From: Isoetes taiwanensis
Lineage: Eukaryota > Streptophyta > Lycopodiopsida > Isoetales > Isoetaceae
NCBI GenBank assembly: GCA_021234155.1
Contig: JAJEKV010000025.1
Location: 14,708,815-14,772,814, forward strand
Length of the DNA: 64,000 nt
Direction of reading: 5' to 3'
The translations under genes were made by a program, and so were the position numbers. The notes under the pieces were generated by a model, which did not search any database, was not told where the DNA came from, and was given only the letters and a program-made list of their open reading frames with translations. This document shows, piece after piece, positions 22,060 through 33,065 of this stretch. Numbering within the stretch: position 1 is the first letter of the stretch; each line of letters starts with the position of its first letter.

Positions 22060-25000
22060 ACCCTCGCGTTGTTTAATGTGGACGGGATGTCGAGCCCATC
22101 CGTATCATAACTTTCAGATCTAATGAAAGGAAATGGTGTATAGAGATTGCCTGGGCTATCCCACAAATTAGTGGCGGCCGGAGAAAGTACACGTGTTTGT
22201 TCACATTCCTTTGGAAAGAAAAGCTGAGGACATTGAACAAATAGGTATAGTAGTAGCAATGTGGGAAGGCACCAAGAACAATGTCAAGATGCTATCATAT
22301 GCGACATCGAGGACACCGCAGCGATTACAATTTCTAGAATACATTTTGAAATGGCGGAATTATGACCTGTCGATGATGTCAACTAGCAAGATGAACAAAC
22401 CAGCCACTGGGAAAAATGTCCCAACATCAGCTAAGGGTTACGGCTGGGTGTTGCCATCTTATGAATCTCTCTCTTTGTCAGGTATAAGGAGAAACAGAGA
22501 CATCTTGGTAGGGTTCTCGGCTGCGAAAAAGGTTTGTCTCTGGACAAAAGCCACCGGCGGTGCTTTGAAAGCGGTTCGGGACGAAAAAAATGCCCTCGAT
22601 GATGGACACCAATTGGCTAAGAGCGTGGCCAAGAAAAGAAGTGAAGCCAATAGCTACTTTAGGAGAGCCTTCAGCTGCAAAGAAATATGTTGAAGAACCA
22701 CAATCCACCATAAACCCCTCCGGTATTGTTAACCCTACTATTCCTCTTGCTATAAAAGGCCCAGATAGCTCTACTTCTGGTGCCTTCATTCCTAAGAAAA
22801 TCTTTTTCAAAATAAACCTTTGTAATCGAACGAACCTTTGAAGAAAGCCCACGACCCATACATTCAGAAGTCTCTTACGCTAAGTTATTGACATGGCCAC
22901 ACCCACACGCCATTCCAATCGAATTGAAGTTCAATCAGGAAGAGGAATAATAAGATGGCGGAAGCGGACTACTCAAAAGCTTGAGCAGTTTAAGCGGTTC
23001 TACCCCTTAGGGGTTAACTAGTTTACTAAGATTTCTATTTTGATTGTGAACCACACCGGCAAACGACACAAGCAGCTCGGATGACCATGTTCAAACACTG
23101 GTTAAAAGCTTCAAGACATACCCAACAGAGGTCCTCCGCGCTGGCGGCGTCGTACCATTTGACCCCATTCACGAGGTCATTGCTTGTTTTCTTTTGGACT
23201 TTTCGTTATTTAGGTTTGACTTGATGGAATTTATCCATTTTTTAGGAAGAGGGTGACATGGAGCAATCGAGAGGATCTGAAGGGCAAAAAATTTTACATT
23301 ATATTAGGCAATCCGCGGTATTTATCGCGGCCGCGACTTCTTTGTTCGGTCGTCGGGCGGTTAGGCAGCAATTAGAATTTGCTAAAGTCTATGCTAGAAG
23401 AAGATCGAGAGTGCTCAGCGAATCGGCGGACAAAGAATACATAGAGTTGAGCATTCAATGCAGCGAAGTGATTGCAAACACCGATCTCTGAGAGAGCCTC
23501 TAATAGAAAAGGCTGCAACAACCGTCATCGGCACAAGGCTTATGGCTGTCCTCCTCAAGGACCTATAGGGGCTGCCAGCTTGAGTTCAACTTGGAAGGTA
23601 GTTATTCATTTTCTACTCACCAACATCGTTGCAGCGATATTGGCGACCTTTGTTTACTGCGGGACTTCCATGAAATTGCAACCACCACTTTGAAAGTCAC
23701 GGGACCTTAAAGATGAAAAACAATTCATCTTTATGGAGGAAAAAAGTTTTCAAGAAATTAATGGAAGTTCTTTGGATGGTGAGTTTCGGATAAGCCAAGC
23801 AAGGACTTCTTTAACAAGACACGGCTCTGGTTCCTTCGAGGTATGTCGAATCTGAGAGGTGCTTACAGCTGCTAGATATGAAATTATGGAAGGCAAGATG
23901 TATCTAAAGGTCGCGGTCGGGGGTAGCGGCGGGTTTGATTGCAAAAACAGCGGGCAACTGACATTAGAACCCTAACTTTTATGAGCGTGAAATATTATCC
24001 TATGCCTCTAATTTGCTACAAAGGGATTTCGATAGCTTAGAGGAATTGCTTGATCTTTTCACGATTTTCTGAAAGCGAGAATACTAGATATATCGGAATC
24101 TTGTCTGATGCGTGAAGGCAAATTATAACAAGGACCATACACTAGGCAACCTGCACGTGGCCTTCTTAGAGCCAATCGAAAATATTCTAAAGCGGGAAGA
24201 GGCTAGAAAAAGAAAGGAAAAAAGAAAAACATTGTCTTTGGCGGTGACAAAGGATGGCATCCCTACATCCTCCACGGTTTTAGAAGCGCCACTTTGATAT
24301 TCATTGACATGCGAGGGATCAACAAGGTATGGGATTGCAAAAAATATCTGAACCTTTTTTGGATAGCCACCATGACCACTTTGCAAAAGTTTATCATTTG
24401 GTTGTTATCATGCGCTTTGTGAATTTGCGAATTGCATGTATCGATCGAGCGGTTGGTCGGGGAGGGTCATCGTCTTTGGGTTGTTATGAAGTAAATTTGG
24501 GAGAGCAAAAGAAAGGTGAAAAGAGCATCAATATTATATTAGTCATATGTGCATTAATAGGGTGACACTTTCGTGTAGCACCCGTGCAACTTTGGTGGGA
24601 GCCGTCTATCTCCTACGGCAAGGCTCGAAGCAAACACCATTGCCTCAATGCAAACTACGAGGAAATGAGGATGCGGATGAAAAGATAAAAAAAAATCCAA
24701 ACTCTTTTTTACAGGCAAACCGAGATATAAATGGGCAGCAATGGAAGGAGATCTTGTATTGAAATGCTAGGCGAAGACCTCATATGCCTATTATATTGTT
24801 GATGTTGGTGCCACTTGACGGTTGCGTCTTGGATTTTTTCCGTATTTGGGGACAGCTTCTCGTGTCGCTCTTATGCAAGGGAAAAAGAAGCGTGGCCTTT
24901 GAAAGTTCTGGTAAAGTGTGCTTGGTTTCACGAGGTCCTTCTTAGAAGCGGCTTGAGAAAATGGCCCGCCAAACTCTTTGGGGATCGAAGAAGAGGAGAA

Positions 25001-25600
25001 AGCCGAGAATGCAGAGGCCAATCCTTTTTTTTGCCGATATCAATATTACCCAAAGAACAATATATATCTGGATTGGATGCCATTTTGGATAACCTCGATG
25101 CTAAAAGCTTCTGAGAGAGAATCTGAAAGCGGCGATTCTTTGGAAGCGGCGGAAAAAAAGGTATTCATGAGCTCGAACCTACTTTTCAAAAACTAGAGGC
25201 ATTAAACCAGAAGCTTGATGGGTACATGCCATTCTTGACAGGCCAATCTAGGTTTGAATATATGGGTGTGGACCACATGGAAACAGACCAAGATGAGCGT
25301 GCTGGGACACAAGAGCATCAGGGTGCCTGTAAGAAGTTGAAGACCTTTCATCCAGACGAGATTGCTACTGAGTCGGAGAAAGAATTTATAAGCGTGACCA
25401 ATACAGGAGATAGTGAAAGTGAGAAACCTGATCCACATGTGGAGCTCTTGGCAAAGGCCATGGACGTGCAAATTCCAGTTGTCACAGGTTATTCAGAGAT
25501 GGACACAACACAAGCTATGGAATTGGGTAGAGCACATGTAATCCGGATAGCCAATGAATTGGGACCTGATAGTGTTTCTGAAACACAATCATTTGAATGA
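22060..25600 (+). pseudogene. Decayed plus-strand gene of the transposon, possibly ParB-like
   Basis: Many short coding-like pieces in shifting frames. One piece, at about 23056-23180, reads SDDHVQTLVKSFKTYPTEVL, then RAGGVVPFDPIHEV. Another, near 23285, reads GKKFYIILG. One, near 24300-24400, reads INKVWDCKKYL, which echoes VWDLQERIF of the 4.6-kb gene. A last open piece (25226-25600) is acidic and ends naturally. The order recalls the ParB-like gene at 4.5-6.7 kb, but a convincing V-x-G-x-H motif cannot be read because a palindrome copy sits at that place (23323-23336). Function is unknown. The relation to the other gene is a guess. Confidence 0.3.
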
Positions 25601-25715
25601 TACTGCATCCCTATTGTACAGTACATCCATCAATGAAAATTTTTGCTTCAGGAATTTGATTTACTTTACCTTTGTGTCTTTATTATTACTTGGTCCATGT
25701 TTACTATTGAAAATA

Positions 25716-25975
25716 ATCGCGGCCGCGATCCTCTATAGCAAATACATAGCTTAAAATAGTGCAATGTGTGTGGTGTGCCTACTCCACTTCTCCTTTGGAG
25801 TACGTAATGCTCTCATATGGTGTTAATAAAAAGGCCATTGTTTTGTCTGTTTTCAGCTGCGAAAGATCGCGTTCGCGATCCTTGAGAGAACATCGAGCAT
25901 TCTATACTACTACCTTTTACCCACGACGGATCTTTGCATGGGCAGTAAAAACTATATTTCTGAAAGACCGCGATT
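25716..25975. repeat. GATCGCGGYCGCGATC palindromes, cluster 3
   Basis: ATCGCGGCCGCGAT at 25716-25729 and GATCGCGTTCGCGATC at 25865-25880 are full copies; 25966-25975 is a half copy. The cluster is subterminal, within about 400 bases of the right end of the insertion. Single copies also lie at 23323-23336 and 23907-23921 (half). Confidence 0.85.
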
Positions 25976-26104
25976 CATTGGTAGAACTTGTACTAAAAAA
26001 ACGTCAACTTTTACTCAGTTGCTATCAGTTTCTGCACTTTATGGCTAACCTAGAACCTATTTCATGCTAAACGAGAATTCCAAATTTCTCTAATTAAAAT
26101 TCTT

Positions 26105-26942
26105 GCTTTTTTGGAATTATTAACATCTATGCCTCCACCAATCCTAAAGAGAGGGAAACCTTATGGACTGAGATCAATTCTTGGATGCATAACAATCCTA
26201 ATTCTGATTGGATTGTTGCTGGTGATTTTAACAACACTCCTTCCTGGAATATGAATCTTGGTAATAATATTAACATGTCAAGCTTAGAAAGGGAAAATTG
26301 GGAAGCTTTTATCTCTGATTCCTCTTTAGTGTATGTACCCTCTTTCACTGGTACTTTTACCTGGTCAAACAAACAAAAGGGTGACAAAAGAGTCTTTTGT
26401 GCTTTGGATAGATTTTATGTTTGCAGCCCTGATTCTTCTTTTTGGGATAACTGCTTTGTTACCAGTGATGAGGGGAGGGTACTATTATTTCTGATCATCA
26501 ACCCCTGTGTACTCGTCACATAACTCAAATTCCAAGAGATGGCAGTGTTTCCTATAAGTTCAGTTGTGCTTTACTAGCCAATGACTTTTGTCAAGGATTT
26601 CAGAGAATTTTACCAGAACATTCACATAGATACCAATGGGCAATCTATGAAATTTTTTTATTGCAAAATCAAGAGGATTAAGAGTTGGATTAAGGAATGG
26701 TCTAAGAGTAGACATCTGTCTAGATTATAAGAGAAGGAGGGTTTACTCTCTCAAATGAGAGAAATTAGGACTTTTCTTCAAGAATATCCTTATACTCTTA
26801 ATCTACATATTGGTGAGGAAATGATTGAGAATTGCCTGAAGAGTATTGAGAAAGTGAAGCCAAAAGTTCTGCAATTAAATGTAAAATCAAGTTTAATAAG
26901 GAAAATGGATCATGGTAGGCTGCTTAGAAACTCAATCACACC
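26105..26942 (+). mobile_element. LINE-C (plus copy), endonuclease continued
   Basis: The endonuclease resumes with GIINIYASTNPKERETLW, then WIVAGDFNNTPSW (catalytic Asp-x-Asn), and FTWSNKQKG, then RVFCALDRFY. A frameshift occurs near 26475, in the SDHHP region. The linker toward reverse transcriptase follows to 26942, where a foldback element interrupts it. Confidence 0.85.
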
Positions 26943-27474
26943 ATTAGGATTTTTTTGAGATTAAAAAAGGGCCTTAAAAACATGCCAACTAAGCCAAATG
27001 AAGATACATGAACTACCAATCAGAAATCAGAGCCTGAGGGGTCCTGTCAACAAAACTGTTATAACTAACTCACTGGATCACATTTTCTAGCATAACTATT
27101 GATAGAAAAGTCCAAATGAGCTCTCGTTTAGTGCAATAGATAGATCTCATTGAGATCTTTCCAATCTTAGGTGCTTTGCACATGATTGTCAAAACTCCAA
27201 AAAATGTGGTTTTTACCATTTTTTACTATCCTACGGGGCTAAAAGATATACAAAACCCCAAGATTGGAAAGATCTCAATGAGATCTATCTATTGCACCAA
27301 ACAAGAACTCATTTGGACTTTTCTATCAACACTTATGCTAGAAAATGTGATCCAGTGAGTTAGTTATAACTGTTTTGCTGACTGGATTACCAGTTCTGTT
27401 TTCTGATCGGTAGTTCATATAGCTTAGTCAACAGTTCTTAGAAGGCCCTTTTATGATCTCAAAAAATCCCTAAT
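26943..27474. mobile_element. 532-bp foldback (MITE-like) element with arms of over 200 bp
   Basis: The left arm, 26943 to about 27170, and the right arm, about 27259-27474, are inverted copies. The outer ends read ATTAGGATTTTTTTGAGAT and, inverted, ATTAGGGATTTTTTGAGAT. Both arms share an inner block with CAATAGATAGATCTCATTG. The loop is about 90 bases. It has no coding capacity. It interrupts a LINE-C frame that continues on both sides (LLRNSI... and RTNAG). A target duplication is not obvious. Long arms are compatible with a Mutator-type or foldback origin. Confidence 0.85.
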
Positions 27475-28880
27475 GAAGTGAGAACTAATGCAGGCACTAC
27501 TCTTAGATCATTCTTTCAGGACAATTATGCCTCTCTTTTTTCTAAGGTGCCTCCTCAACAAATTGATTCTACTGAAGAAAGAGATTTCTTAGCTCTTATG
27601 AACAATATAATTCCTTCTTCAATTGATTGTATGGGTGATTCTATAATTAATCCTCCTCATGAAGAGGTAGTTCTCAATATCCTGAAATCCTTTGGTAATA
27701 GCAAATCTCCTGGCCCTGATGGTCTGCCAAGTGAATTTTATATTTATTTTTGGGATATTATGAAATCTGATCTTCTTTCCATGGTTAGAGGATTTTGGTG
27801 GGAGGCTAATCATCTTCATCCTTCCATCTCAGCTGGTTTTAGTGCTCTCATTCCTAAAGTGGATAATCCTTCTGCTTTCTCTGATTGGAGACCTATCCCC
27901 CTTACTAATACTTCCTACAAAATCTGTGCTAAAATTATAGCTAATAGGATCAAGGCTTATCTGCAGAAGAACATCTCTCAGTATCAATCTGCCTTTCTGC
28001 CAAATCGATTCATTTTGGACAATTACATTACAGCTACGGAAGACCTCCATTGGAATAAAATATCCAATCAAAATTGTGTGCTTCTTAAGTTGGATTTTAA
28101 GCGTGCTTTTGATCAGGTGAGATGGGATTTTCTAGACTTTGCTCTAACTAAATTTGGCTTTCATCCTAAGCTTAAGTTGCTCATTCATGGTGCGAATATC
28201 AATTCAAATTACATTTGTTATCCTAAACGGAACACCTTCCCAATTTTTCCCTTTATCTCGTGGTATGAGACAAGGTTATCCCCTTGCTTCCTATTTGTTC
28301 TTAATTATGGCTGAAATGCTAACCAGGGCTATTCTGCACTTTCAAGATTCAGGAAGGATCACTGGTCTTAAAATGCCAAATAGTAATGATTCTCTCACCA
28401 TCTCTCAATATACTGATGATACTTTTGCTTTCTTGGATGCTAATATCTCTAATATTGAATTCTTTCTTGAGACTATCAATCAATTCTCTGCTGCCTCTAG
28501 AGTTCATCTAAATTTGGCCAAACGCACTATTAGTGATGACAACAATCAGTCAAACCTTGCTAATATTAAAGTTCTAAACTGCAATCAAGCTTCTTTGTTG
28601 CTGGGAATGCCTCTCTCCTTAAATTCTTGCTTAAAAGGTCTCTGGCAACCTATCATTGATAGAATTAAGAGGCTTAGCTTTTGCAGGAAGGACTCTTATT
28701 GCAAATTCTGTCTTGGCTAGCTCTCACATATACTTTTCTTCTGCTCTAGTTGCTTCAAAGTGTGTTTATATTGGGCTAGAGAAAATTATCAGAAGCTTCA
28801 TATGGAAAGGATCTCACATGGTAAATTGGAACTCAGTAGCTAGAGCCAAGTATAGAAACAACAGAAATGGGAGGGGATGA
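27475..28880 (+). mobile_element. LINE-C (plus copy), reverse transcriptase, 3' truncated
   Basis: The RT domain reads SPGPDGLPSEFY, then ALIPKVDNPSAFSDWRPI, SAFLPNRFILDNY and LLKLDFKRAFDQVRWDF. A frameshift near 28190 leads to PLSRGMRQGYPLASYLF and the catalytic QYTDDT (tyrosine at 28409). Another frameshift near 28660 leads to LAFAGRTLIANSVLASSHIYF. The copy ends near 28850-28880 at KGSHMVNWNSVARAK, without the C-terminal zinc finger. There it meets the minus-strand LINE-C. It would copy LINE RNA at a nicked target site; this copy is dead. Confidence 0.85.
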
Positions 28881-30527
28881 TAAATTAAGCAGGGAGGACG
28901 AAACATCAGGGAGATCAGAAAAAAAGTAGGTGGCAGTAAGGGGCATGGAGTAGCAGGGTGCCGCAATCCAATTAATCTCTGCCCAAGAAGGGATGAGCAG
29001 AAGCAATTCATTCAGAGGCCCAGAAGGACTCCAGCACAGGCTTCACATCTGCCTTTATGATAATAATATATAGAGTGCAGACAAGAAAATTGATTCTTAG
29101 TAAGTAACCAATTATGAGAACCAATGAATTTATGGAGGATATGAGCATTATACACCTCCTTAAGCAGAAACTTGAGTCGGAAAGTAGTTCTAGCAACCTG
29201 ATGAGGAGTATCGGAGTGGTGAATGGGTACATCATCCGGAAGAGTGGTTCCCATGAACACCTGCACTACACTGTTCAAGAAGGCTGCAATCCACAATAGA
29301 ATTCGGATCACTCAGAGAGTCAAAGCGAACAAAGAAGAAGCTAGACTTGAAAGCCCCCCAAAGAAGCCAATGGAAGATCAACATTCTCTAATTTTAATGT
29401 CTTTTGAGCTAAAGCACATCTGATAAGCTTGAATTGGAAGTTGAGCTTCATCCAGGTGAGATCACATTTCCTGTTTGCCAAAGCCACATTATTTCTATGT
29501 TTTCAGACAATCCATAAGGCCAATTGGAAGAGAGTAGTATTAACATTGGACTCACGAGTTGGAAAAATTGAGAAATTTTGGAAATGGAGTCCAAATCAAA
29601 ATTTTCATTTTAGGACCAATGCGGGACAACCATCTCGAAACCATGAATCTTTGGAGCAAGTGAAAATATGTAAAACCGATTCATCCTGGGCCTTGCAGAG
29701 AGAGCAGATAGGGTTGTGGATGGACTTAAAGTTCCTCTTAATCATATTAGTATTGCTCAGAAGGGCATTGTGGAGAACCAACCAAGAAAAGACTTTGATC
29801 TTGAGGCGGGGAATAAGAATTCGGTGGAGGAGAGTCTTTTGAAAATTTTAAGAGAAAGGCCCTGCCGAGAAGCATGCTTCTTATCCTTCTCAGGGAGGCA
29901 AGTGTGGTAAATTTTGGAAACTTTATAACTTCTTTTCGCTTTGAAAAACCAGTTAAGGGGGGAGTGACTCTCACCCTTACCATCCTTACCCAGAAACGGG
30001 GAGTAAGCCAGAACCACATGCTTAAAGATGGATCTATGAGTGCCACTCCCACCCACTTTTTTAATATCCTCCCAAAGGGATCCACGGGTCATTCTCACCA
30101 ATCGGGTTCTTAACATATAGGATCTTAGCAGAGTGCCATTTCTTGTAGCAAGTGGGTTGACAAATAGCCATGGCAGTGTAAGATGATGGGGCCATAACAG
30201 GAGACCAAAATATAGATTTATCCCTAACATAATTGGTTAATTTGTCATGAATAAAATTCGGGGCTACTATCTCCCAGGCCTTAAAGATATTCCTAAGCAG
30301 AGGGGAGGTATTGGCAACCTGATCAAAATTATAAAAAGTAGAGTCTGGCAATTGATGGCTTAAAGTAGGGCTACCTAAAGTTTGCTCTTATTAAACCAGA
30401 ATCTGATGAAGTCCATAACAGGGGATTGAAAGCTCGAGATAGCCTTCCAAACATTCTTGGCTCCTGGGACTTAGGCTTGAAGGAAGAGATTTGCATCCCA
30501 CCACCACAGTTTCACTCTGGAGCCAAC

Positions 30528-32242
30528 TCATCCCAAGAGGTCAAGTGAGTTCCCACGGCAAATATACTCCACGATACATTGTTCAATTTTATTGTAAGAA
30601 GCCTTGTCGACAATCGGGAGGCGGAAAGAGAAGTAGACATGGCTACTAGCTAGCACAGAGTTAGCAATAAGGATTTTGCCAGCAAGAGACAAAGAACCTT
30701 TAAGAAGGAGAACTTTTTTTTGAATCCTATTAATCAGGGGTTGCCAAGCAACTTTAAGGGACATGTGTACTGCAAGAGGAAGTCCCAGCAGAGTCAAAAG
30801 TAGCCATCAGGGACATATTTAATGCCACGAGTGTTAAGATCAGGATAGGAGCCATCAGTAAGAATGGAGCACTTAGCAAAGTTGAGTTGAATCCCTGAAG
30901 CAGCCCTAAATGTACTAATGCAGTCCATAAAATTAGCAAAGTTGCTATTGTCGGCCTTGATCATAACAAAGGTGTCATCAACACATTGAAGGATGGAAAA
31001 CTGTTTGCTGGGATCATGCATTTGAAGACCATGAAGAAGCCCCTTATTTTAATAAGAGAGCACCATCTTAGTGAGAATTTCAGCAGCAATTATGAAGAGA
31101 TAAGGAGCCAGAGGGCAACTTTGCTTCACACCCCTTTGAATGGGGAAAAAATCACTTGGCACCCCATTAATAAGGACACAAGAAGTAGCATTTTGGTTAA
31201 GCCCCATAATAAGCTTAATGAGATAGGGGTGAATACCAATGTGAGCTAAGGATCTCTCGAAAAAGTCCAAGATCTGATCATATGGCCTCTTAAAATCAAG
31301 CTTAAGAAGAATGCAATTTTGCTTGGTCAACATGTTCCAGTGTAAGGCCTCATTAACAGCAATATAATTATCAAGAATGGACCTATTTGGTAAGAAGGCA
31401 GATTGACAAGAATTCCCTCTCTCCTGAAGGTGGACCACAATTCTGTTAGCAATAATTTTCGCCACTAATTTGTACATAGTAGTAGTCAAAGAAATAGGCC
31501 GCCACTCATTAGTCTTAATTGGGGTTTCATTCTTAGGAATTAGAGAAATGACTCCAACATTAAAAGTTGGATACAGAAACTTGGCTTGCCAAACCCCAAA
31601 TTGGACATCCTTCATTATGTGCCAGAATTCCACAAAAAATTCTGGTTGGAAACCATCAATACCAAAACTCTTGCCATGCTTCATCTTTTTCAAAATTTCA
31701 AAATTTTCGAGGAGGTTTGGGACCTCAGTCCATTCATCTTCCATGACTTTATTAGGGGGACTAGCCAGGTCAAAAGCTTGTTGAATTCTGTCATCATCCA
31801 CCACTGAATTTTCGAAAAGTTCAGTATAGAACTTATGAAAAGCTGAAGCAATTTCTCTCTTATATGTGCAAACAGAACCCTGGTCTGATTCCAACTGAGT
31901 AATTGAATTGTTGACTAATCTATTCCTGGCTACCCTGAAGAAAAGTTTGGAGCTCTCATGGTCCAGCTGATTATACATTTTAATCTTACTTCTAAGAGCC
32001 ATACCTCTGACCTGGTATTCTTCAAGGGTCTTAATCTGAATTTCCAGTTGCTCCTCTTTCAGATGAAGGGAATCATCCGTGGGATCATTTTCAAGGAGAG
32101 AACTGACATCCTTTATCTGCTCCAAAAGGCTCGTCTTAGCAACCTTCCTTTCCTGAGCAAGCTTTTTTCTCCATTGTTTTATCCAATTTTTAACTTTCTG
32201 CATTTTATCATTAAAGTTCTTCATGGGTTTGGTGTTGACCAA
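30528..32242 (-). pseudogene. LINE-C reverse transcriptase (minus copy)
   Basis: A 397-codon open piece (32242-31049) holds a long coiled linker, FGIDGFQPEFFVEFW, VISLIPKNETP, EWRPISLTTTMYKL, SAFLPNRSILDNY, LLKLDFKRPYDQ and FPIQRGVKQSCPLAPYLF. A stop follows. The next piece (31021-30794) has LQCVDDTFVMI, where the catalytic Tyr of YxDD is Cys. The last piece (30797-30528) has SLAGKILIANSVLASSHVYF, matching the plus copy closely. The Tyr-to-Cys change and the stops make it inactive. Confidence 0.85.
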
Positions 32243-32292
32243 TTTTTAGGCGGGGAAAACATAGAAGGATATGAAATCTTAGCAAAAGGTCT

Positions 32293-33065
32293 TCATCTGG
32301 AGAATAGAAAGGAGGTGTTAAACTTGAAAGGGGTGTTCTTGTCATTGAAACCAGATTTCAAATCCTTAGTATCAAGGAAATGTGGCTGGTGATCAGACAT
32401 GGTACTGGCAATATCACCAGTCACTATACAGTTATCCAACCAGCTAGCAGAATTGTGGATATAAAACCTATCCAGCATACAAAAGATTCTTTGATTACCT
32501 TTCCTCTTATTGCTCCATGAGAATTTAGTGTTCGAAGAGGGAATATACACTAAATCCTGGTTGGCCAACCATCCCTCCCAAGAGTACCTTTCGTTTTTTG
32601 ACATATTGATTTTATTGCCTAATTTCGTATCACTATGGGGAGTATTGTTAAAGTCTCCAGTAACCACCCAATTATCAATATGCTGTTGTAAACTCATCCA
32701 GTTATCAATTTCAGTCCACATAGACTCTTTTTCATAAGGGTCAGTAGAGGCATAAATGTTTGTGAATGCCACCTGGCAATCCTTAATGAGTAAAGTAACA
32801 CACAGCCATCTATTGGAAGGGCTGATATAGGTACTGATCAACTTCTGGTTATAATAGAAGTTGGCCAGGCCACCCTTAGTACCATCTGCAAGGATATAAC
32901 AAGAGGCCATACCAGGTCTGATCTATTCACCCAGATTAGCTGAGTAAAAAATGGGAAGTCTATGTTCTTGGATCATAATAACATCAGCCGTGAAGTCTCC
33001 GACCGAGGCAATAAAACGCCTTCTCTTGGTGGGCCCCTTAATGCCCCTCAAGTTCTAAGTTAGAA
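32293..33065 (-). pseudogene. LINE-C endonuclease (minus copy)
   Basis: A 205-codon open piece (32910-32293) has GGLANFYYNQKLIST, FTNIYASTDPYEKESMW, WVVTGDFNNTPHSD and MSDHQPHF, the core of an APE-type endonuclease. The upstream start reads RILT-stop-NLRGIKGP at about 33065, where TAG replaces the usual Trp codon. This copy shows what the plus copy looked like before the 8.4-kb insertion, since NIYAST follows the preceding strand without a gap. Confidence 0.85.

Larger units (their letters stand above)
17736..26104 (-). mobile_element. 8.4-kb DNA transposon-like insertion with palindromic repeats
   Basis: This block separates two pieces of one LINE-C endonuclease domain. The left piece ends with codons for QDSG and the right piece resumes with FFGIINIYAST. 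A second LINE-C in the window shows the uninterrupted form. Inside lie a minus-strand DUF7869-like gene (17758-20134), an opposing plus-strand gene region (from about 21.5 kb), and about 13 full or partial copies of the palindrome GATCGCGGYCGCGATC, which I found nowhere else in the window. No clear terminal inverted repeats or target duplication were seen, and the transposase C-terminus looks cut at the left edge. The copy may therefore be truncated or rearranged. Exact ends are uncertain by some tens of bases. Confidence 0.75.

Noticed and set aside
17736-26104. CACTA transposon
   Set aside because: The transposase is DUF7869-like, and no CACTA ends or 3-bp target duplication were seen.
29429-30113. 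Plus-strand open frames in this stretch
   Set aside because: They are antisense shadows of the minus-strand LINE-C C-terminal region.
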